From assembly GCF_000429585.1 (NCBI RefSeq), contig NZ_AUCD01000001.1:1-64000 (forward strand): a stretch of DNA of 64,000 bases, given 5' to 3'. Under the pieces are notes generated by a model. That model worked only from the letters and a program-made list of their open reading frames with translations. It searched no databases and was not told the origin of the DNA. Positions 49,017-56,666 of the stretch are shown here, piece by piece (the first letter of the stretch is position 1; every line of letters begins with the position of its first letter). The translations under genes and the position numbers were made by a program. Source of the stretch: Atopococcus tabaci DSM 17538 (GTDB lineage: Bacteria > Bacillota > Bacilli > Lactobacillales > Carnobacteriaceae_A).

Positions 49017-49027
49017 GCAGTTTTGTT

Positions 49028-49067
49028 AAAGAGGTTTGAGGGGCTGTCCTTCAAACCTCTTTTTTTA
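49028..49067 (+). terminator. Rho-independent terminator after pyk
   Basis: AAAGAGGTTTGA pairs perfectly with TCAAACCTCTTT, followed by seven T. Confidence 0.9.
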
Positions 49068-49146
49068 TTGCTGAACCTTAAAACAAGTTTACATAAGCGA
49101 ATTATGGTAAACCTGATTAAGTTTCTGTCTCCCATGGCTGCTTTTC

Positions 49147-49154
49147 TGTATAAT
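49147..49154 (+). promoter_or_regulatory. Candidate cvfB promoter
   Basis: TGTATAAT contains a perfect TATAAT (49149-49154), 37 bases before the start; no good -35 at the normal distance. Confidence 0.4.
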
Positions 49155-49191
49155 AGAAACATCAAAGAAGATGTAAAAGGAGACAATATAG

Positions 49192-50082
49192 ATGAATGAA
49201 TCAGTAGGAAAAATAATCACCGGCATTGTGACGGATAAGAATGAAAAAGCGGTCTTTGTGCAAAAAGCAGGTGTGACGTATCGATTGGTGGCGGAAAATC
49301 TTTCCCTCTACCAATTAGGAGATGCAGTGGAAGGGTTTGCTTACGTCGGGAAAGACGGACGGTATAAATTGACTCCTGAACTTCCAAATTCTATGATTGG
49401 ACGATATGGATGGGGAGAGGTAGTCCGCAGCCAGACAGATTTAGGGGTATTCGTAGATATCGGCCTGCCGGACAAAGATGTGGTTGTGTCAATGGATGAC
49501 CTTCCGAATGAAAAAGACATTTGGCCGAAAAAAGGGGACTGGTTGTTGATCAGTCTTTCTGTAGACGATCAAGAACGGATGTGGGGCAAATTGGCAGATG
49601 ACAGTATCTTTGATGGATTGGCCCGAAAAGCGGGTAAAGAGATGCGGAATAAAGACATCGCCGGCACCGTCTATCACCCTAAGTTGGTAGGCACTTATGT
49701 CTTCACGGATGAAGGCTACTTGGGGTTTGTTCATCCCTCCGAACGCGAGCGTGAGCCGCGTTTGGGAGAAGTGATAAAAGGACGCGTCATTGATGTGAAA
49801 GAGGACGGCACACTGAATCTGTCCTTGATGCCACGTGCATACGAAGTATTGGAAGACGATGCGGCCATGATTTTGGAAGTGGTAAAACGCTCGAAAGAAA
49901 ACCGAATTCCTTACACAGATAAAAGCAGCCCGGAAGACATAAAAAAACAGTTCGGCATCAGTAAAGCACAATTCAAGCGTTCGCTTGGAAGATTGATGAA
50001 ACAAAAACTGGTTCGACAAGAAGCAGGTTACACGATTTTAAATGAGCAGCCACAAGAAGAAAAAGACAATTCGAACGGTTGA
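49192..50082 (+). CDS. cvfB: S1-domain RNA-binding protein CvfB
   Basis: A 296-residue protein of the CvfB/YitL family: several S1 RNA-binding modules followed by a winged helix. S1-like segments are visible as GEVVRSQTDLGVFVDIGLPD (about 85-105) and FVHPSEREREPRLGEVIKGR (about 185-205). The C-terminal winged helix is KKQFGISKAQFKRSLGRLMK. In staphylococci CvfB affects virulence regulators through RNA binding; the role here is inferred only as RNA binding. AAAAGGAGAC precedes the ATG. Confidence 0.92.
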   Translation: MNESVGKIITGIVTDKNEKAVFVQKAGVTYRLVAENLSLYQLGDAVEGFAYVGKDGRYKLTPELPNSMIGRYGWGEVVRSQTDLGVFVDIGLPDKDVVVSMDDLPNEKDIWPKKGDWLLISLSVDDQERMWGKLADDSIFDGLARKAGKEMRNKDIAGTVYHPKLVGTYVFTDEGYLGFVHPSEREREPRLGEVIKGRVIDVKEDGTLNLSLMPRAYEVLEDDAAMILEVVKRSKENRIPYTDKSSPEDIKKQFGISKAQFKRSLGRLMKQKLVRQEAGYTILNEQPQEEKDNSNG

Positions 50083-50165
50083 AAAACGATGGGCCGTGGA
50101 CTAAACTGAAAGTAGCGTTTTATTCAGAAAATCTTGCATGATTACAAGTGGAAGAGATGAGACAG

Positions 50166-51056
50166 ATGGAAGAAGTATTGGAAGAATATGTCACTTATTT
50201 ACAGATTGAACGTGGATTGTCCGCGAACACCATTGAGAGTTACCGGCGGGATTTATCTCAATACATTGACTTTTTGAAGAAAGACGGCAAAAAAGATTGG
50301 AATGAAGTAGATCGTTTCTTTGTGCTGTCTTTCCTTCAAAGTTTGAAGGAAGAAAACAAGTCTTCGAATACAATCATTCGGATGGTGTCTAGTTTGCGGA
50401 AGTTTCATCAGTATCTCCATCAAGAAAATGTTATGGCGCTGGACCCGATGCTGCATATCGATACACCGAAGAAAGCACAGAAGCTTCCTAAAATATTATC
50501 CGCTTCTGAAGTGGAACGATTGATTGAAGCACCGGACACTTCTTCAAAACTTGGACTAAGAGACCGGGCAATTTTAGAGGTCATGTATGCAACGGGGCTA
50601 CGGGTGTCTGAAGTGACTAATCTAAAGATGGACGATTTGCATCTGTCCATGGGATTGATCCAAACAAAAGGAAAAGGCGACAAAGAGCGTATCATTCCTA
50701 TTGGCGGAACCGCGATTAAATGGTTGGAAGAGTACTTGACTTACAGCCGGAGCAAGTTAGAACAAAGAGGGCAGGAATCTCCGTATGTGTTTTTGAACCA
50801 CCGGGGGAAAAGCTTGTCTAGGCAAGGTGTATGGAAAAACTTGAAAGCTTTGGTGCGGAAAGCCTGCATAAAAAAAGAAGTGACCCCACATACGTTGCGT
50901 CATTCTTTTGCAACCCATTTATTGGAAAACGGCGCAGATTTAAGAGTTGTGCAAGAACTTTTGGGGCATTCAGATATTTCCACTACCCAAATTTATACGC
51001 ATATCACTAAGCACCGTTTGTCCTCTGTATACAAAACGTATCATCCAAGAGCTTGA
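50166..51056 (+). CDS. xerD: Site-specific tyrosine recombinase XerD
   Basis: Recombinase that with XerC resolves chromosome dimers at dif. The N-terminal SAM-like core-binding domain is followed by the catalytic domain with Arg in MYATGLRVSEVTNL, the Lys in TKGKGDKERIIPI, HTLRHSFATHLLENGADLRV, LLGHSDISTTQIYTH with the nucleophilic tyrosine. ATG 50166 gives 296 residues, the normal size; ATG 50157 and GTG 50148 are alternatives, none with a strong ribosome site. In B. subtilis xerD also precedes deoB and the purine nucleoside phosphorylase gene. Confidence 0.92.
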   Translation: MEEVLEEYVTYLQIERGLSANTIESYRRDLSQYIDFLKKDGKKDWNEVDRFFVLSFLQSLKEENKSSNTIIRMVSSLRKFHQYLHQENVMALDPMLHIDTPKKAQKLPKILSASEVERLIEAPDTSSKLGLRDRAILEVMYATGLRVSEVTNLKMDDLHLSMGLIQTKGKGDKERIIPIGGTAIKWLEEYLTYSRSKLEQRGQESPYVFLNHRGKSLSRQGVWKNLKALVRKACIKKEVTPHTLRHSFATHLLENGADLRVVQELLGHSDISTTQIYTHITKHRLSSVYKTYHPRA

Positions 51057-51084
51057 GGACCTATAATTGAAGGAGGCTGTTTGC

Positions 51085-52250
51085 ATGTATAAACGTGTAC
51101 ACTTGATTGTATTAGATTCAGTCGGAATTGGCGAAGCGCCCGATGCGGAAAAGTTCGGTGACAAAGGTGCCCACACATTAGGACATATCGCTGAACGTGT
51201 CGGCTTGACTGTTCCGAACATGGAGCGTTTAGGTTTAGGAAACATTGAATCATTAAAGGGCGTCAAAAAAGATGCTGAGAGCTTGGGATACCACACAAAA
51301 TTAGAAGAAGTCTCCGTAGGGAAAGACACCATGACCGGACACTGGGAAATCATGGGATTGAATATCCAGAAACCATTTCGTGTATTTCCAGATGGATTTT
51401 CCGATGACTTGATCCAACAAATTGAAGAACATACCGGCCGGAAAATTGTCGGAAACAAACCGGCAAGCGGGACTGAAATCATCGATGAATATGGAGCGCA
51501 TCAAATGGAAACAGGAGATTTGATTGTCTATACATCAGCGGATCCTGTCCTGCAGATTGCGGCTCATGAAGACATCATTCCTTTGGATGAACTGTTTCTA
51601 TCTGTGAATACGTACGTGAAATTACCGCTGACGAACCATATATGATCGGCCGAATCATTGCCCGTCCGTACGTTGGGGAACCAGGCAACTTCACCCGGAC
51701 CAGCAACCGTCATGATTATGCTCTCGATCCATTTGGAAAAACAGTGCTGGATTATTTGAAAGAAGGCGGGAAAGATGTCGTTGCTGTTGGGAAAATCAAT
51801 GATATCTTCAATGGACAGGGAATCACAGAGTCCGTGCGTACAGAAAGCAATATGGACGGTGTGGACAAACTGTTGCAAGTCATGGACAAAGAGTTTCACG
51901 GGTTGAGTTTCACCAACCTGGTTGACTTTGATGCGAAATTCGGACACCGTAGAAATGTGGCAGGGTACGGCGAGGCACTGGAAGAATTTGACGCCCGCCT
52001 TCCGGAAATAATGGAAAAACTTGATGACAACGACTTGCTGATCATTACAGCAGACCATGGAAACGACCCGACTTTCCCAGGAACGGATCACACGCGTGAA
52101 TATGTACCGTTGATGGTATACTCTCCTTCCATGAAAGAACGTGGACGATTGGAACAAGGATTTTTCGCTGATATCGGTGCAACCATTGCAGAGAATTTCG
52201 GGGTACAAAACACGGGATTCGGCGAAAGTTTTTTGACAGATTTGAAATAA
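51085..52250 (+). pseudogene. deoB: Phosphopentomutase DeoB, interrupted by a frameshift
   Basis: DeoB interconverts (deoxy)ribose 1- and 5-phosphate in nucleoside breakdown. The first frame (ATG 51085, behind GAAGGAGG) encodes [12 protein letters not shown] and the phosphoacceptor region [13 protein letters not shown], stays family-like to Phe171, then adds 15 foreign residues and stops at 51645. From base 51600 the next frame reads [20 protein letters not shown], exactly what the family expects, and continues to 52250 with [19 protein letters not shown]. One base is missing near 51597-51599. Restored length would be about 388 residues, normal. ATG 51642 overlaps the premature stop as ATGA, without a ribosome site. 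Mutation, read error or a real split gene are all possible. Confidence 0.88.
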
Positions 52251-52271
52251 AAGTAGATGAGGAGCAGCATA

Positions 52272-53114
52272 ATGGGACAAAACACACATGCAATGACGGA
52301 AAAAATCAACAAAGCAGCAGATTATTTGCGTGAACAAGGAATCACCGCACCTAAAGTCGGTTTGATTCTTGGTTCCGGTTTGGGCGAATTGGCCGATGAA
52401 GCCGAAAACTCAGTGGCAGTGCCATATGAAGACATTCCAGGATTTCCAGTTTCCACAGTTGCCGGCCATGCCGGCCAATTGGTCTACGGAACAATTGGAG
52501 ACAAACAAGTCGTGGCTATGCAAGGCCGTTTCCATTACTATGAGGGCTATTCCCTCCAAGAAGTGACTTTCCCTGTACGGGTGATGAAAGCATTAGGTGT
52601 GCACTCACTGGTGGTTACGAATGCGGCTGGAGGCGTCAATGAGACGTTTACTCCGGGAGAATTGATGCTGATAACAGACCATATCAATTACCTGGGAGAC
52701 CATCCATTGATCGGCCCGAACGATGACACACAAGGCCCACGCTTCGTTGACATGTCTAACGCCTATGATCCTGCTTATCAAGAAATCATTAAAGACGTGG
52801 CTGGTGGCTTGGATGTCACCCTTCGTGAGGGCGTGTATATGGCCTTCTCTGGTCCAACATACGAAACGCCTGCAGAAGTGCGTATGGCTCGGACACTCGG
52901 AGCGGACGCTGTCGGAATGTCCACGGTTCCTGAAGTGATTGTCGCTCGTCACACTGGGTTGCGAGTAGCAGGGATCTCCTGTATTACCAACCTGGCTGCT
53001 GGAATGCAAGCGGAATTAAATCACGAAGAAGTCGTGGAAACCACTCAACGAGTGAAAGAAACATTTAAACAAGTCGTTAAAGAAACAGTCCGTGCGATGC
53101 CAGAAAACATGTAA
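52272..53114 (+). CDS. punA: Purine nucleoside phosphorylase (PNP-I type)
   Basis: Phosphorolyses inosine and guanosine to base and ribose 1-phosphate; its product is the substrate of DeoB just upstream. The 280-residue protein belongs to the PNP/MTAP family: VGLILGSGLGELADEAE, GHAGQLVYG, MQGRFHYYEGYS, ALGVHSLVVTNAAGGVN, and GISCITNLAAGM with the base-binding Asn region. The start ATG 52272 follows GAGGAGC by six bases. It is 21 bases after deoB, so the two are one operon ending at a terminator. Confidence 0.94.
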   Translation: MGQNTHAMTEKINKAADYLREQGITAPKVGLILGSGLGELADEAENSVAVPYEDIPGFPVSTVAGHAGQLVYGTIGDKQVVAMQGRFHYYEGYSLQEVTFPVRVMKALGVHSLVVTNAAGGVNETFTPGELMLITDHINYLGDHPLIGPNDDTQGPRFVDMSNAYDPAYQEIIKDVAGGLDVTLREGVYMAFSGPTYETPAEVRMARTLGADAVGMSTVPEVIVARHTGLRVAGISCITNLAAGMQAELNHEEVVETTQRVKETFKQVVKETVRAMPENM

Positions 53115-53123
53115 CTATTTTGA

Positions 53124-53157
53124 GGGAGCTTGATCACAGTCAAGTTCCCTTCTTTCT
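53124..53157 (+). terminator. Rho-independent terminator after punA
   Basis: GGGAGCTTGA pairs with TCAAGTTCCC (one G-U) around a six-base loop, followed by a T-rich stretch. Confidence 0.75.
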
Positions 53158-53210
53158 GCTGTTTTTATCGATTCCCTTCATAATGAAACAAAACACATCT
53201 GTGTCCCGCG

Positions 53211-53261
53211 CAAACAAACTGCTCTCAGCCCCCGAGAGCAATTGTGAAAGGGGATTGTTTG
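53211..53261 (+). repeat. Nested hairpin upstream of ribT
   Basis: CAAACAA (53211-53217) pairs with TTGTTTG (53255-53261), enclosing GCTCTC (53221-53226) and GAGAGC (53234-53239) around a C-rich loop. No T run follows. It may be an RNA structure or a binding site. Confidence 0.4.
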
Positions 53262-53270
53262 TGTTAAAGT
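53242..53270 (+). promoter_or_regulatory. Candidate promoter for ribT-scpAB
   Basis: TTGTGA (53242-53247) and TAAAGT (53265-53270) are 17 bases apart, with TGT before the -10. It overlaps the right arm of the nested hairpin. Confidence 0.4.
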
Positions 53271-53334
53271 ATAGAAAGTGATTTTAGAGGATGCCTAAAA
53301 TGGTGTCAGCTCTACCTTTAATTGGAGGGGAACA

Positions 53335-53733
53335 ATGCTAGTCGAATACAAATCAGATTATCAAAAAATTGCAATGGGCTTGCTTTCTTTTGTTCCTGAT
53401 TTAAAAGATACCCAACGCTTAATATCTGAAATGGAATGGTATCAAAAGGAAGACAGCCGCAGACTTTTTTTATGGAGAAGTCAAGAAACAAATGATCTGG
53501 TTGCTGTCATAGGGATTGAAGAAGAGGATGCAGTTGTGTTGATGAGACACATTGCAATCAATCCATCGTACCGAAATGAAAAATTGTCCTTCAAAATACT
53601 GGATGCAGTTTCAGAACAATTTGCACCGAAAAAGATTTCAGGAACCTTAGAGACGGTTTCTTTGGTAACCAAATGGCAACAAGAGAGTGCCCGGTTGAAA
53701 CAAGACAACTCGGCCAGTCCGATTAAGGAGTGA
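53335..53733 (+). CDS. ribT: GNAT-like protein RibT
   Basis: A 132-residue protein resembling B. subtilis RibT, a GNAT-fold acetyltransferase-like protein encoded at the end of the riboflavin operon. Shared features are the opening YKSDYQKIAMGLLSFVPDLK, the strand-rich FLWRSQETNDLVAVIGIEEE and LMRHIAINPSYRNEKLSFKI where GNAT proteins bind acetyl-CoA. The activity of RibT is not established. No rib biosynthetic genes are near; as in many Lactobacillales it precedes scpA. GGAGGGGA is the ribosome site. Confidence 0.82.
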   Translation: MLVEYKSDYQKIAMGLLSFVPDLKDTQRLISEMEWYQKEDSRRLFLWRSQETNDLVAVIGIEEEDAVVLMRHIAINPSYRNEKLSFKILDAVSEQFAPKKISGTLETVSLVTKWQQESARLKQDNSASPIKE

Positions 53734-53737
53734 AGAG

Positions 53738-54490
53738 ATGTCTGATTTGACGGTGAAAACCGATGTGTTTGAGGGGCCGCTTGATTTATTGTTGCACCTG
53801 ATTCAGAAATTGGAATTGGATATTTACGATATTCCCATTGCTGAAGTCACATCTCAATATATGGAATACATTCATGCGATGAAAGAGCTGCAATTGGATA
53901 TCGCCGGAGAATACCTGGTCATGGCTGCTACTTTGATGTCCATCAAAAGTGCCATGCTGCTCCCGAGGAAAGAAGCAATCGATGAATTCGAGGAAGAAGC
54001 GTTTTTGACTGAAGAAGATCCGAGAGAGTCGCTGACGGCAATGCTGTTGGAATACCAAGCATTTAAACGTGCTGCTCAGCAATTGGATGAAAAACAACAA
54101 GAGCGTCGACTGTTGTATTCGAAGGAGCCGTCTGATTTGTCTCAATACCAAGTCAATGTTCAGTTGCGACCGAACCAGGCTGGGATGAACGAATTAATGA
54201 TGGCTTTTGCGAATGTCCTGAAGCGAAAATCGATAGCAGAGGCGCCTCCCAAAGTAGTGGAAGCGGAAGAAGTGTCCATACATGAAAAAATGGATCTAAT
54301 AGAGGAGAGATTAAGAAGTTCAGATAAAGGGAAAGTGTTTTTTGCTGAACTGTTCGAGTCTCCCAATAAAAGAGAAGTAGTCACAGTTTTCCTGGCGCTG
54401 TTGGAATTGGTGAAAGAAAATAAAATCCAAGCTGAACAAGAAGAGAGCTATGGGGACATTGTTCTCTCTTTTTATAGCGCGCAAGGGTAA
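53738..54490 (+). CDS. scpA: Segregation and condensation protein A
   Basis: Kleisin subunit of the SMC-ScpAB condensin, bridging the two SMC heads. The 250-residue protein begins VFEGPLDLLLHLIQKLELDI, the diagnostic N-terminal region that contacts SMC, followed by MEYIHAMKELQLDIAGEYLVMAA in two halves of the N-domain, a charged middle, and a C-terminal winged helix around FAELFESPNKREVVTVFLAL. It starts four bases after ribT. smc itself is at 26.8 kb. Confidence 0.95.
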   Translation: MSDLTVKTDVFEGPLDLLLHLIQKLELDIYDIPIAEVTSQYMEYIHAMKELQLDIAGEYLVMAATLMSIKSAMLLPRKEAIDEFEEEAFLTEEDPRESLTAMLLEYQAFKRAAQQLDEKQQERRLLYSKEPSDLSQYQVNVQLRPNQAGMNELMMAFANVLKRKSIAEAPPKVVEAEEVSIHEKMDLIEERLRSSDKGKVFFAELFESPNKREVVTVFLALLELVKENKIQAEQEESYGDIVLSFYSAQG

Positions 54491-54522
54491 AACAATCAGT
54501 TCGAAAGATAGAAGGAACGTTG

Positions 54523-55092
54523 ATGATGAATCGTTTAGCGTCAATAGAAGCTATATTATTTGTTGCAGGTGAAGAAGGAGTACGGGCAGATGAATTGTCA
54601 CGACTCCTTGAAATTTCTGAAGATGAAGTGATGCAGGCTCTCCATGAGCTGAAAGAACAATACCTCTCACGGGAAAGTTGCGCGTTGAGCGTCATCGACA
54701 CTGCAAAAAGATTTAAATTGGTAACGAAAAAAGAATACGCAGAAGTGGTTAAAAGTTATGCGCATTCCCCGGCGAGTGGGAATCTGACAAAAGCAATATT
54801 GGAAGTGCTATCCATTATTGCGTACAAACAACCGGTCACTCGGATGGAAATTGATGAAATTCGAGGTGTTCAGTCTTCAGGAGCCGTCCAAAAGCTGTCG
54901 CTGCATGGATTGATAGCTGAAAAAGGAAGGTTAAAAACTCCTGGCAGACCGGTTTTGTATGGGACGACAGACGCATTTTTGGACTATTTTGGCTTGAAGA
55001 GTTTGGAAGAACTGCCAGAATTGTCTATCGACGAAGAAGAAAAAGAAGATAACTTATTTTTCGAAACGTTTCAGAAGACGTTTGAAGAGTAA
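54523..55092 (+). CDS. scpB: Segregation and condensation protein B
   Basis: Dimeric winged-helix partner that binds the middle of ScpA. The 189-residue sequence has the first winged helix IEAILFVAGEEGVRADELSR and the second one around LTKAILEVLSIIAYKQPVTR with EIDEIRGVQSSGAVQKL, all typical. The acidic C-terminus is unstructured. ATG 54523 lies six bases after GAAGGA; ATG 54526 is possible. It follows scpA by about 30 bases. Confidence 0.95.
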   Translation: MMNRLASIEAILFVAGEEGVRADELSRLLEISEDEVMQALHELKEQYLSRESCALSVIDTAKRFKLVTKKEYAEVVKSYAHSPASGNLTKAILEVLSIIAYKQPVTRMEIDEIRGVQSSGAVQKLSLHGLIAEKGRLKTPGRPVLYGTTDAFLDYFGLKSLEELPELSIDEEEKEDNLFFETFQKTFEE

Positions 55093-55105
55093 AGGAGATG
55101 AATAA

Positions 55106-55834
55106 ATGGAGCGTTTACAAAAAGTGATGGCGCATGCCGGCGTGGCTTCACGAAGAAAATCTGAACAGCTGATTGCTGAAGGACGGGTGACCGTGAATGG
55201 AGAAATCGTCACGGATATGGGCACCAAAGTTAGCCGCCAAGATACAATTGCAGTAGACGGGATAGTAGTTGAGCGGGAACATCCCGTTTATTTTTTATTG
55301 AACAAGCCTCGTGGCGTCATCTCTTCTGTGTCCGACGAAAAAGGCAGAAAGACAGTCGTCGATTTGTTGCCTGAGATTCCGCAAAGGATTTATCCGATCG
55401 GACGGTTGGATTATGACACAACAGGAGCATTGATTCTTACGAATGACGGGGAATTTGCGAATCTATTGATGCATCCTCGGTTCGAAATTGATAAAACCTA
55501 TGTGGCTAAAGTGAAAGGAATCTTAAACAAACAAACTTTGCGCCAACTAGAAAAAGGTGTGGTGATTGACGGGAAACGAACCGCACCCGCAAAAGGACGA
55601 ATTTTATCTCAAGACTACAAAAAAGAAACAACGATGGTGGAGCTGACCATCCATGAAGGCCGAAATCAGCAAGTGAAAAAAATGTTTGAAGCGGTCAAGC
55701 ACCCAGTCATGAAGTTAAAGAGAGAAACTTATGGTTCCTTGACTTTGGGCGGATTGCAATCTGGAGAATGGCGTGAATTAAAGCCTTTCGAAGTAAATGA
55801 ATTGATACGTTTGGCAAAGAGCAGCCAAAAATAA
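55106..55834 (+). CDS. rluB: 23S rRNA pseudouridine-2605 synthase RluB
   Basis: Converts a uridine in the peptidyl-transferase region of 23S rRNA to pseudouridine. An S4 RNA-binding domain (residues 2-60, ERLQKVMAHAGVASRRKSEQ) is followed by the RsuA-type catalytic domain with the active aspartate in PIGRLDYDTTGALILTNDGE near residue 101, and the C-terminal HEGRNQQVKKMFEAV. The 242-residue length is normal. AAAGGAGATG precedes the ATG. It completes the ribT-scpA-scpB-rluB run. Confidence 0.94.
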   Translation: MERLQKVMAHAGVASRRKSEQLIAEGRVTVNGEIVTDMGTKVSRQDTIAVDGIVVEREHPVYFLLNKPRGVISSVSDEKGRKTVVDLLPEIPQRIYPIGRLDYDTTGALILTNDGEFANLLMHPRFEIDKTYVAKVKGILNKQTLRQLEKGVVIDGKRTAPAKGRILSQDYKKETTMVELTIHEGRNQQVKKMFEAVKHPVMKLKRETYGSLTLGGLQSGEWRELKPFEVNELIRLAKSSQK

Positions 55835-55854
55835 GAGAGCCCAGTGACCTATCA

Positions 55855-55884
55855 TTGGCGCACCCTTGATTTCTCTTGTATAAT
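55855..55884 (+). promoter_or_regulatory. Promoter for the resD-resE-like genes
   Basis: TTGGCG (55855-55860) and TATAAT (55879-55884) are 18 bases apart, with TG preceding the -10. Confidence 0.55.
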
Positions 55885-55929
55885 CATATTTGAGACATGC
55901 CAATCATGGTTCGTAAAGGAGTGTAGGAA

Positions 55930-56655
55930 TTGGCCGAAGAAAACAAAACCATACTAGTGGTCGATGATGAAGACCGTATCAGAAGACTGTTAAAAATGTA
56001 TCTGGAAAAAGAAAATTATACCATTGAGGAAGCAGCAGATGGCGAAGCTGCTTTAAATATGGCGATGAACAATGATTATGATTTGATTTTACTAGACTTG
56101 ATGCTTCCTAAAATGGATGGGATTGATGTCGCTCAAGCTCTGCGCGAAGAAAAAAACACCCCAATCATGATGCTGACTGCAAAAGGGGAAGAAGCAAACC
56201 GGATTCAAGGATTGGAAGTGGGCGCGGATGATTATATTGTCAAACCGTTCAGTCCACGCGAGATTGTATTGCGTGTAAGCGCCATTTTAAGACGAACACA
56301 GCCGGAAAGTACAAAAGAAGCAGATGATTTGGATGTCATCAAACTTCCGCACTTGGAAGTGGACAACCAAGCTCACCGGGTTTTAGCAGACGGCCAACAA
56401 GTCAATTTGACACCGAAAGAGTACGATTTGTTGCTCTATTTAATGTCTTCACCCGACCAAATTTTTGGAAGAGAGCAGTTGTTGCGGGAAGTATGGAAAT
56501 ACGAGTTCTTTGGGGATCTAAGAACGGTCGACACCCACATCAAACGACTTCGGGAAAAATTATCCAAGAAATCCCCTAAAGCAGCAAAAATGATTGAAAC
56601 AGTTTGGGGACTTGGCTATAAGTTAAATTCCTGTCCGCCTGCTGACGATGAGTAG
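55930..56655 (+). CDS. resD: OmpR-family response regulator, ResD-like
   Basis: Two-component response regulator. The receiver has the acidic pair DDED at 12-15, the phosphoacceptor Asp56 in LLDLMLPKMDG, the switch threonine in MMLTAKGEE and the lysine in VGADDYIVKPFSPRE. The C-terminal winged helix is of the OmpR type (LTPKEYDLLLYLM, VDTHIKRLREKL). The start is TTG 55930, supported by AAAGGAGTGTAGGAA. Its place after rluB matches B. subtilis resD, but resABC are absent here. By analogy with ResD/SrrA it may respond to oxygen or redox state; that is inference. Confidence 0.87.
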   Translation: MAEENKTILVVDDEDRIRRLLKMYLEKENYTIEEAADGEAALNMAMNNDYDLILLDLMLPKMDGIDVAQALREEKNTPIMMLTAKGEEANRIQGLEVGADDYIVKPFSPREIVLRVSAILRRTQPESTKEADDLDVIKLPHLEVDNQAHRVLADGQQVNLTPKEYDLLLYLMSSPDQIFGREQLLREVWKYEFFGDLRTVDTHIKRLREKLSKKSPKAAKMIETVWGLGYKLNSCPPADDE

Positions 56656-56666
56656 GTGAATTCTTT

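Noticed and set aside
51590-51605. Programmed -1 frameshift site in deoB
   Set aside because: The bases around the shift do not contain an X XXY YYZ slippery heptamer, and no strong hairpin follows at the usual distance.
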